Part shown: piece by piece, positions 45,036 to 52,507 of the stretch | Layout: the number at the start of each line of letters is the position of its first letter | Position numbering within the stretch: the first letter of the stretch is position 1 | DNA from: an uncultured bacterium | Lineage (GTDB): Bacteria > Verrucomicrobiota > Lentisphaeria > Victivallales > UBA1829 | NCBI GenBank assembly: GCA_900548385.1 | Contig: URKJ01000005.1 | Span: forward strand, 62,001 to 126,000 | DNA length: 64,000 nucleotides | Reading direction: 5' to 3' | Translations under genes and position numbers: made by a program | Notes under the pieces: model-generated | What the model was told of the DNA's origin: nothing | The model's database searches: none | What the model saw: the letters and a program-made list of their open reading frames with translations, nothing else

Positions 45036-45800
45036 TCAGCGCAGTTTGCGTCCGAGAAAACGGATCAGCGCTTCCAGAAGCGTTGCCGGATGCGGCGGGC
45101 AGCCCGGAACGTAAAGGTCGGGTTTCAGGATCTCTTCCACGCCGCCGCAGGTTTCCGGATTGTCCGCATAGAGTCCGCCGGAAACCGCACAGGCGCCGCA
45201 TGCGATTACGAACGACGGCTTCGGCACGGCGTCATAAGTCTTTTTCAAAGCCAGCAGCATGTTCCTGCTGACGGGACCCGTTACCAGAATGCAGTCCGCA
45301 TGACGCGGTGAAGCGACAACCTGAATGCTGAAACGTCCCATATCCCAGGCAAGAGTATTCAGCACATTGAAATCAAGTTCGCAAGCGGCACAGCCTCCGG
45401 CGGAGACCTGACGGATTTTCAGGGAGCGTCCGCAGAGATCGGCAATCTGCTTATTGGGCTGTAATTCATATTCGTAACCGGAGTCTTTGGTCCGGATCAG
45501 AGCATCCCGGCGGAACGCGGCAAGGTCGTGCTGTCCGGTGAACGTGATCGTTCCCGCCGGGCATGCAGCCGCACATTTGGAACAGAAGAGACATTTGCCC
45601 ATGTCCAGCGAAACGGAGTCTCCGGAACGGACAATGGCGTCAGTCGGACAGGCTTCCGCACAGCGTCGGCAATCGGTCGGACAGGCGGCGGACGCGATTT
45701 CCGGAAGTCCTGCAAAACGGTCCGGCATCTGCGGAGCGGCGTATGGGAATTTATTGGTCCGGTATCCCTGTGTCAGCCTGGCTTTCAACGTTTTCAGCAT
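45036..45800 (-). CDS. Ehr/hydrogenase-type small subunit fused to 2x[4Fe-4S] ferredoxin
   Basis: 254 aa, a fusion of a HyfH/HycF-like ferredoxin and a HyfI/HycG/NuoB-like small subunit. N-terminal cysteines 40/44/47/51 and 70/73/76/80 form two 4Fe-4S motifs. The NuoB-like part keeps the proximal-cluster ligands: Cys137 and Cys140 in AGGCAACE, Cys201/204 in ACGACAVSGG and Cys234 in VPGCPPHP. It would carry electrons from ferredoxin towards the large subunit. The ATG at 45800 has AAGGAGAG upstream; the earlier frame start overlaps the previous gene. It is the last gene of the operon. Confidence 0.88.
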   Translation of the reverse strand: MLKTLKARLTQGYRTNKFPYAAPQMPDRFAGLPEIASAACPTDCRRCAEACPTDAIVRSGDSVSLDMGKCLFCSKCAAACPAGTITFTGQHDLAAFRRDALIRTKDSGYEYELQPNKQIADLCGRSLKIRQVSAGGCAACELDFNVLNTLAWDMGRFSIQVVASPRHADCILVTGPVSRNMLLALKKTYDAVPKPSFVIACGACAVSGGLYADNPETCGGVEEILKPDLYVPGCPPHPATLLEALIRFLGRKLR

Positions 45801-45813
45801 GGAACAGCTCTCC

Positions 45814-47304
45814 TTACAGGTCATGTCCGCAGTAGGACAGATTGAAACTTTTGTTGCAGATCGGGAAATTGGAAATCTGCTCGCCGCGCAAAGCCATTGC
45901 CAGACCGAACCAGTTGTGGAACGAGGGATCGACGATCTTGTAGGCGGCGAATGACCCGTCCGCTCCGGTTACGGCAGCATGGCAGAGCTCGCCGCGCCAG
46001 GCTTCCACAAGAGAGACGGCGATGGTGTCCGGCATTCTTTTTCCCGGCAGGGTTCCGGGAGCCGCATCGGGAAGAGCGGGAAGCAATTCCCGGACGAAGC
46101 GGAGCGATTCCCGCAGTTCGCGCCGGCGGATCTCCGCGCGGGCGAATACATCGCCGGATCCTGTGCAGCAGACCGCCGGAGCGGCATTGCGGTACCATCC
46201 GTAAGGATGATCTTTGCGGATGTCGCGGCGGATTCCTGCCGCGCGTGCGGCAACGCCGACGAGTCCGATCTCCCGCGCTGTTTTATTGGTGACGGTTCCG
46301 GTATTTTCCAGACGGTCCAGAACGGACGGCGCGTCAAACATCAGGCCGAGTGCATTATTGAGTTCCGGGGTGACGCGGTCCAACCAGTCGCAGAGCCGCT
46401 GAATCCGTTCCGGTTCCAAGTCAAAACCGATTCCGCCGGGAACGATGATTCCGCGTCCAAACCTGTTCCCGCAGATCGTGGCGGTCATGTTGAGAAATTC
46501 GCCGCGGATGCGTCCGCAGTAGGAAGCGGTCGGCAGGTAGGCAACGTCGCCCGCCAGTGCGCCGAGGTCTCCGGTATGATTGGCGATTCGCTCCAGTTCC
46601 CAGGCAATCGCCCGGATCGCCTGCGCCCGGTCGGATACCCGGCTTGCGGGATCCAACGCTTCCAGAATCTGGCAGTATGCGGCGGCGGACGAGGTGGAAG
46701 TGTCTCCGGCGGCGGTTTCCATAACATGCAGAGTCCGTTTGCCGGGACCGCCCCGGAGCATGTTTTCGATACCCCGGTGCTGATAACCCAGTGAAATTTC
46801 CAGAGAATATACGTCTTCTCCCATGCACTGAAAACGGAAGTGTCCGGGTTCGATGACTCCGGCATGAACGGGCCCTACAGCGACTTCATGGGCAGCAGAG
46901 CCATGAAGCGTAAAATAATCCGTCACTCCGGGATGATTTCCGTCATTTCCCGCTGTGAAGCGGATCGGTTTCAGCCAGGGATGCCCTTCCGGGACAATGC
47001 CGGCCTGTTCGTGGATTTCCCGTTCAAACCAGTGAAATTGTGCGCAGTCGCAGGTCAGGGATGCATAGGATTTTTCAACCCGTGTGGAGGAAAGACGGAT
47101 TGACGGATCACTGTCGTCCGTCAAAATGGTGATCAGACGAAAGCCGTCATTCTGTTCCGGCATGGCGAAAAATGACGAAACGTGCCATCCGTTGTTCCGT
47201 ATTGCATCAATCACCGTCCGGCGGAATTCCGGGAACGGCAGACACGGCAGAGTGTTCATCGGCGCGGAGCCGGGATTGTTCAACTTCAAAAATGAGGATT
47301 CCAT
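45814..47304 (-). CDS. Ehr-type large subunit lacking the NiFe-binding cysteines
   Basis: 496 aa, HyfG/HycE-like: an N-terminal NuoC-like (30 kDa) domain (about 20-115, with FHWFEREIHEQAGI) fused to a NuoD/hydrogenase large-subunit domain (about 145-496). Where hydrogenases have the first CxxC (CGIC) this protein has ETAAGD at about 196-201, and where they have DPCxxC it has DPSFHNW at 459-465, so all four NiFe ligands are missing. The C-terminus (FPICNKSFNLSYCGHDL) is long and not cut, as expected for a protein with no nickel-dependent maturation cleavage. It matches Ehr large subunits. Start ATG 47304 follows the previous stop by one base; GGGGGA upstream. Confidence 0.88.
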   Translation of the reverse strand: MESSFLKLNNPGSAPMNTLPCLPFPEFRRTVIDAIRNNGWHVSSFFAMPEQNDGFRLITILTDDSDPSIRLSSTRVEKSYASLTCDCAQFHWFEREIHEQAGIVPEGHPWLKPIRFTAGNDGNHPGVTDYFTLHGSAAHEVAVGPVHAGVIEPGHFRFQCMGEDVYSLEISLGYQHRGIENMLRGGPGKRTLHVMETAAGDTSTSSAAAYCQILEALDPASRVSDRAQAIRAIAWELERIANHTGDLGALAGDVAYLPTASYCGRIRGEFLNMTATICGNRFGRGIIVPGGIGFDLEPERIQRLCDWLDRVTPELNNALGLMFDAPSVLDRLENTGTVTNKTAREIGLVGVAARAAGIRRDIRKDHPYGWYRNAAPAVCCTGSGDVFARAEIRRRELRESLRFVRELLPALPDAAPGTLPGKRMPDTIAVSLVEAWRGELCHAAVTGADGSFAAYKIVDPSFHNWFGLAMALRGEQISNFPICNKSFNLSYCGHDL

Positions 47305-47305
47305 A

Positions 47306-48751
47306 TCACAGTTCCCCCTGATTGAGAATGAATGTCAGAAAAGTTCCAGCCGCCAGCGCGATGATGACGGCAGCGGCAGGAATGACCCAAAGCCGTTCCG
47401 CCGCCGTCGTGCGTTCCGGCTCTGTGACGGAATCCTGCGGATTTCCCATGCACATTTTCAGGCATGCCATCGACATTCCCGCAAAGACGGCGAAAAGCAG
47501 CAGAAGCACGACCGCTCCGAACAAAAAACCGGATTCCCGCACCAGCAGGTATTCCGTGACGAACAGCGGAGAGGGCGGTGTTCCGCAGATCAGCAGGATT
47601 GCCGTTATCCACAGAACGGCGTTGCGCGGAATCCTGCCGAACATGCCGCCGACAGCTGCCACTGAACGTGTTCCGTAGGCCAGGAGAATGTTGCCTGCCA
47701 GCAGAAACAGCGCCATCTTGAGGACCGAATGACCGCAGAGATGCAGAAAACTGACGCTTTCCAGTCCGCTGCCCCACAGGAGGGCGGCGAGTCCCATGTG
47801 TTCCACGCTGGAATATGCGAGCATTCGTTTGAAATCGCTCTGCCGGATGATGAAGAATGCCGCGACGATCAGGGAAAGGAAGCCGAGAGCAATCAGCAGG
47901 TTGCTGCAGAACGGTTTCAGCTCTTCCGGCGTAATCTGGCAGAAACGGATAATTCCGAGAAACGAACAGTTCAGGAGCGATCCGGAGAGCAGGGCGGAAA
48001 TCGTGCCGGGTGCTTCGCTGTGCGCGTCGGGCAGCCAGGTATGGAAAGGGGCAAGGCCCATTTTCGTGCCGTAGCCTGCAAGGATGAAGATGAACGCCGC
48101 CTTGAACCATCCCGTATGGAAAGAATCCGAGTGTTTGGCAAGTTCGGTCATATTCATTCCGATGTGTCCGGCGGATTCTGCGGCGACCGCCATCAGCATC
48201 GTTCCGAACAGGGCGAGTCCGATGCCGACCGAGCAGATCAGCAGGTATTTCCACATCGCCTCCAGAGAGCGGTCGGAGCGGTGAAAACAGATCAGCGGAG
48301 CGCTGACCAGTGTTGTCGCTTCGACTGCAACCCAGAGAAGCCCGAAATTGCGGGCGGTGATGACCAGTGTCATGGTGGAAAGAAACGCGAGCATACAGGG
48401 GATGAACACCGAGTCCCGCTGGAATCCTGCGGGCTTGTGCGTATGACCTTCCGCCGCCCGGTCCGCGGGAAGCCACATCAGAGTGTGGAGACTCACAAAC
48501 AGAAACAGCAGTGAAGTGATAAGAAGAAAAATCGTTCCGGCGTCATCGAGTCCGATGTCAATCCCGATCCATTCCTGTCCGCGCCAGAAAAAAGATGCCG
48601 GACTCTGGCTGCAGATGGCGCAGATGGTCAGGACCGTATGGGAAAGCGCGGTCAGGAGCAGAATGGAGCGGATCAGCCATGTGCGGCTGCCCGCGAACCA
48701 CGCGGCAAAAGCCGCCGTAAGCGGAATGAGAATCAACAGGAGCAGAATCAT
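47306..48751 (-). CDS. hyfF: NuoN/HyfF-type antiporter-like membrane subunit
   Basis: 481 aa with about thirteen to fourteen hydrophobic segments and the proton_antipo_M pattern: KMGLAPFHTWLPDAHSEAPG, a Lys/Pro-containing broken helix, and RMLAYSSVEHMGL. Such subunits carry protons or sodium ions across the membrane. The gene overlaps the preceding gene by 4 bases and is followed closely by the large-subunit gene. It is the second antiporter-like subunit of the complex next to the 664 aa one. Confidence 0.88.
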   Translation of the reverse strand: MILLLLILIPLTAAFAAWFAGSRTWLIRSILLLTALSHTVLTICAICSQSPASFFWRGQEWIGIDIGLDDAGTIFLLITSLLFLFVSLHTLMWLPADRAAEGHTHKPAGFQRDSVFIPCMLAFLSTMTLVITARNFGLLWVAVEATTLVSAPLICFHRSDRSLEAMWKYLLICSVGIGLALFGTMLMAVAAESAGHIGMNMTELAKHSDSFHTGWFKAAFIFILAGYGTKMGLAPFHTWLPDAHSEAPGTISALLSGSLLNCSFLGIIRFCQITPEELKPFCSNLLIALGFLSLIVAAFFIIRQSDFKRMLAYSSVEHMGLAALLWGSGLESVSFLHLCGHSVLKMALFLLAGNILLAYGTRSVAAVGGMFGRIPRNAVLWITAILLICGTPPSPLFVTEYLLVRESGFLFGAVVLLLLFAVFAGMSMACLKMCMGNPQDSVTEPERTTAAERLWVIPAAAVIIALAAGTFLTFILNQGEL

Positions 48752-49449
48752 AAGTCGGTATCCTCCGCGGGGTCGGTTGCTTCTTCGGCGCCGTGCCAGT
48801 CGTCGAGTTTGTTGAGACGGTCGGAATCGATATGGTCGAATTCGCGGCTGATCTGGAAAACGGCGATTCCCATGACGAACACCAGCACGAAAATATCAAG
48901 CAGGATACCGAGTTCGACAACGAATCCGTATTCCAGCGCCATTCCGGTTCCGAAGATTGCAATTCCGTTTTCAAAGACCAGAAAGCCGATTGCCTGTGTG
49001 ATCGCTTTGCGTCGTGCCACGATGATGAAGAGACCGATCAGGATCGTTGAGAACGCCACCGGAGCAGACAGCGGGGATACCGCCAGATCCGCCAGATCAA
49101 TGCGTCGGCAGACAAGGAAAGACCCGCCGGCGATCAGCAGGGCAATCAGAATTGAGAAAGAGTAGCCGATCATCGGTTCCAGTTCGCGGCAGACGTGCGC
49201 CGACCGCATTGTCCGCGCCAGCAGGTACGGAAGCGCAATACATTTGATTCCGATATTGACCGCCGCCATGAGAATCAGCTCCGTGTGGGGCGGTGCATCG
49301 TGCCAGTTCCATATTACGAGCGGAAGAAATCCCAGCAGGAGCCCTTGCACCGCCACCAGCCGGATGCAGTGCAGCAGCCGGCTTGACGCCACCAGGAGCA
49401 GATCCACCGCGAGGATCGCCGCAAACAGGATTTCCGTCAGTTCCGTCAT
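48748..49449 (-). CDS. hyfE: HyfE/NuoK-like membrane subunit
   Basis: 233 aa with six to seven hydrophobic segments. The C-terminal half has AITQAIGFLVFENGIAIFG, with the Glu-containing helix of NuoK-like proteins, and ELGILLDIFVLVFVMG; the tail is acidic (about 205-233). HyfE-type subunits join the ion-pumping arm. Both ends overlap neighbouring genes by 4 bases, so the operon is tightly coupled. Confidence 0.85.
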   Translation of the reverse strand: MTELTEILFAAILAVDLLLVASSRLLHCIRLVAVQGLLLGFLPLVIWNWHDAPPHTELILMAAVNIGIKCIALPYLLARTMRSAHVCRELEPMIGYSFSILIALLIAGGSFLVCRRIDLADLAVSPLSAPVAFSTILIGLFIIVARRKAITQAIGFLVFENGIAIFGTGMALEYGFVVELGILLDIFVLVFVMGIAVFQISREFDHIDSDRLNKLDDWHGAEEATDPAEDTDL

Positions 49450-50396
49450 TGTATGGTCCCTTCAAATATCAGCAGCAGAACGATGGCGATCACGGCAAGG
49501 CAGAGAGCCGCCATGAGCATTTGCGGCACTTTAAGGAAGCGGAAACGCGCCATTACGGATTCCACGATCCCGATAATGACCGCCGTTGCAAAGATTGCGG
49601 CAAAATAGATCAGAGCGCCGTTGAGCCCGACGAAAAGTCCTGCGGGCAGGAGCGCTGTAATAAAGAATGTGGCCAACAGCCAGAGTTTCACCGCTGCGCC
49701 GTAATGAATCAGTGCAAGGTCGGGACCGCCGTGATCAAGAATCATGGCTTCATGGATCATCGTCAGCTCCAGATGAGTTTCCGGATCGTCGAACGGAACG
49801 CGGCAGGTTTCGGAGAGCATTACAATGAAGATTGCTCCCGCCGTCAGCAGGATTGACGTTCCGCTGATACTCCAGGCGGCGGAGCCGGTGCTGTTAAGCA
49901 TTCTGCTGAGGGAAACGGAACCGGTCAGCATGATGAAAAACACCACGATGCAGAGGAACACCACTTCGGCAAGGGCGGAGAACTGAATTTCCCGGCTGGC
50001 GCCCATTCCCTCAAAACTGGAACCCGTATCAAGCGCGCCAAGCACGGTTGCGACGCGGGCGAAACCCAACAGATAAAGAAACAGCAGGACATCTCCCCCG
50101 AACGAGAGCGGGGAGTTGCAGAACGCATAGGGCAGAAACAGCATCGCGCTGAACAGTGCCGCCAGATTGCAGAGCGGAGACAGACGGACGAGTCCGCCGG
50201 AAGTGGAACTGTATACGCTTTCTTTGCGGAGCAGTTTCGCCATGTCGTAATAGAGCTGAAGCAGACGCGGACCTCTGCGTCCGGCGAAAAACGCCTTGAC
50301 CTTGTTGATGATTCCCGGCAGGAGCGGACTCAGAGCCAGGGACAGGACGAGCGCCGCCGCCCAGATGAAGTCATTGAAGTAAACGTATTCCGGCAT
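49446..50396 (-). CDS. hyfC: NuoH/HyfC-type membrane subunit
   Basis: 316 aa with eight hydrophobic segments. Family marks: KVKAFFAGRRGPRLLQLYYDMAKLL, SSFEGMGASREIQFSALAE, and the cytoplasmic loop ETCRVPFDDPETHLELTMIHEAM. NuoH-type subunits connect the soluble electron-transfer arm to the ion-pumping arm. The Glu/Asp cluster of the coupling region is intact, arguing for a working coupling module. It starts within the stop of the preceding gene (TAATG). Confidence 0.92.
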   Translation of the reverse strand: MPEYVYFNDFIWAAALVLSLALSPLLPGIINKVKAFFAGRRGPRLLQLYYDMAKLLRKESVYSSTSGGLVRLSPLCNLAALFSAMLFLPYAFCNSPLSFGGDVLLFLYLLGFARVATVLGALDTGSSFEGMGASREIQFSALAEVVFLCIVVFFIMLTGSVSLSRMLNSTGSAAWSISGTSILLTAGAIFIVMLSETCRVPFDDPETHLELTMIHEAMILDHGGPDLALIHYGAAVKLWLLATFFITALLPAGLFVGLNGALIYFAAIFATAVIIGIVESVMARFRFLKVPQMLMAALCLAVIAIVLLLIFEGTIQ

Positions 50397-52390
50397 TATT
50401 TCACCTTCACGATCTGCGCGCTGTTCTGCGGCGAGACGACCGGCTCCGGTTCCGGTTCAAAGAGGAACCCCCATGCCAGCATGGTCAGCAGGGCAAGCAC
50501 CATGACCAAAATATACAAATGCAGGTAACCGGATTGAAGATGATGGAAACGGTCTGCCAGTTTCCCGGTGAACGAAAAGAGCGGACGCCAAAGTCCGCGT
50601 TCTGCAAGATCTTCAGTCGAGACAGCGATTTCGGCGTGTGCCGGGAAAAGCCCGTCAGGACGATGCAGTCTTTTTTTCGGTCGCAGGAACCCGGCGAAGA
50701 GATCGACCAGCGGTTGGACAAACGCGGTTCCGGTATACTCCATCCGGGGAGTCGGTTCGGCGAATCCGCAGTCCCAGGTCCCGCGTACTTCCTGTTTGCG
50801 TCCGTTCGGGAGCGTCAGGCGGTAAATGATGAGAACGGCAAAGAAAAGCAGGACGATTCCGGAAAAGAGCGCAATCTGGAAGATGTATTCGGAAAGACGG
50901 AACATCTCCGTCATCACGGTGTCCGGAGGAAAACCGGAAAAGTGCTGGATCAGCGGTGTGAATGCTCTGCAGAGGAACGGAGCCCCGGCGGTCATGCCGA
51001 CTGTCGCAAGCAGCAGGAGGACCAGCGGAAACTGCATGACGGAAGAGAGCGGTTTTGCGTTTGCCGCGTTTTCCGACCTCGGTTCACCGAGGAAGACCGC
51101 GCCGATCGCTTTGGTGAAGACCCCGGCTGCGATTCCGCCGATCAGGGCCAGCGCGATCACTGTTAAAACAGAGGCGGCGAAAACTGCACCGCGGTGGGTC
51201 ATGATTCCGGCAAATGCCGCCATATAGATCAGAAACTCGCCGAGAAACCCGTTGAACGGCGGAAGTCCGCTGATCGAGAGGGAGGAAAAGACAAATACCG
51301 ACCCCGTCCACGGCATCCGTTTAAGCAGTCCGCCGAGACGGTCCATGTTGAGCAGTCCGGTTGCTCTGAGCACCGAGCCCGCGCAGAGAAACAGAGCGCC
51401 TTTGAGCACCGCATGGTTGAGCATGTGCAGAAACGCCCCCGCGCAGCCGAATACCGCCATTACATGGTCGCCGTGTTCCACTCCGAGAAAGCCGAGTCCG
51501 AAGCCGATGCTGATGATTCCCATGTTTTCCACACTGGAATAGGCAAGCAGACGTTTGAGATTACGCTGGGCGAGAGCGAAAAGAACACCGCCGAGCGCTC
51601 CGATAAGTCCGAGAACGAGAAAAGCCCAGCCGAAAATGCCGAGCGGGCCGTCGGAATTGATCAGCATTCGCAGAATGCCGTAGAAACCGAGATTGATCAT
51701 GGATGCCGACATTACCGCTGAGACGGGCGCCGGTGCGGCAGGATGTGCCTCCGGCAGCCAGACGTGCAGGACCGGGAACCCGATCTTGAGTCCGAAACCC
51801 GCCATGCCGAGGACGATCACGGCTGCCATGAACGAGGGAGGAACATTGTCGGAACCTCCATATACGAACATCAGGATCAGGAATGCCGCCCCCGCATGGC
51901 AGGCGAGCAGATAGACCCATGCCGCCCGCATGGTTTCACGGGCATGATACTCAAAAGCGACAAGAGCGAAACTCATCATTCCCATCAGTTCCCATGCGAG
52001 GAGAAATTCAATGGGCGTTACGGCAACGGTTACCCATGTCATTGCCGCAAGCGTGGCGTTGAAAAAGAACCAGAACCAGCCGTTCCGTCCGTCGGCATGG
52101 CCTTCCAGATACCCGACGGCGTGGGTCGCCGCAAGGATGCCGATGACATAAACCGGCAGAAGAAAGAGGGCGGAAAGGGTGTCGAATGAAAACGAAACAG
52201 TATAGATAACACTTTGAATTTCGTTACGGAATCCGAAAAACGTTGACACGGCGGGTACCAGTCCGCAGATGCAGCCTGCAACACAGGTGAAATATCCGAT
52301 TCTTACAGCCAGTCCATCCCGTCTGTTCGCAAGGAGGGCAAAAAATCCTCCTGCCGCGAGGATGAGTATTGCTGTCAGAATCTGTATCAC
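50396..52390 (-). CDS. hyfB: NuoL/HyfB-type antiporter-like membrane subunit
   Basis: 664 aa, about fifteen to sixteen hydrophobic segments. The Glu in FLLAWELMGMMSFALVAFE and the Lys-containing GFGLKIGFPVLHVWLPEAHPAAPAPVS follow the Mrp/NuoL pattern, so proton or sodium transfer residues look intact. The C-terminal part (about 555-600, GTWDCGF, MEYTGTAFVQP) resembles the HyfB/HycC end. First gene of the operon. The start codon is GTG at 52390, with GGAG 9 bases upstream. Confidence 0.9.
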   Translation of the reverse strand: MIQILTAILILAAGGFFALLANRRDGLAVRIGYFTCVAGCICGLVPAVSTFFGFRNEIQSVIYTVSFSFDTLSALFLLPVYVIGILAATHAVGYLEGHADGRNGWFWFFFNATLAAMTWVTVAVTPIEFLLAWELMGMMSFALVAFEYHARETMRAAWVYLLACHAGAAFLILMFVYGGSDNVPPSFMAAVIVLGMAGFGLKIGFPVLHVWLPEAHPAAPAPVSAVMSASMINLGFYGILRMLINSDGPLGIFGWAFLVLGLIGALGGVLFALAQRNLKRLLAYSSVENMGIISIGFGLGFLGVEHGDHVMAVFGCAGAFLHMLNHAVLKGALFLCAGSVLRATGLLNMDRLGGLLKRMPWTGSVFVFSSLSISGLPPFNGFLGEFLIYMAAFAGIMTHRGAVFAASVLTVIALALIGGIAAGVFTKAIGAVFLGEPRSENAANAKPLSSVMQFPLVLLLLATVGMTAGAPFLCRAFTPLIQHFSGFPPDTVMTEMFRLSEYIFQIALFSGIVLLFFAVLIIYRLTLPNGRKQEVRGTWDCGFAEPTPRMEYTGTAFVQPLVDLFAGFLRPKKRLHRPDGLFPAHAEIAVSTEDLAERGLWRPLFSFTGKLADRFHHLQSGYLHLYILVMVLALLTMLAWGFLFEPEPEPVVSPQNSAQIVKVK

Positions 52391-52421
52391 GAAAGAATCT
52401 CCAAAAATATTAGAATCTTTT

Positions 52422-52449
52422 AAAATACACCGTTTTTACTATTTTTCAA
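52422..52449 (-). promoter_or_regulatory. Candidate promoter for the Ehr operon
   Basis: Minus strand TTGAAA (52449-52444), 16 bases, TATTTT (52427-52422), about 30 bases before the GTG start. No obvious second regulatory site. Confidence 0.45.
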
Positions 52450-52507
52450 GGAGCATTCTGTTTCTTTCCGTTTCAATTTCCGCGGGAGATGGAGAAGAAA
52501 CGAGCCG

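Noticed and set aside
45036..52390. Working [NiFe]-hydrogenase (Hyf/Hyc or Ech)
   Set aside because: Both cysteine pairs that hold the NiFe centre are missing, and no maturation protease gene is adjacent.
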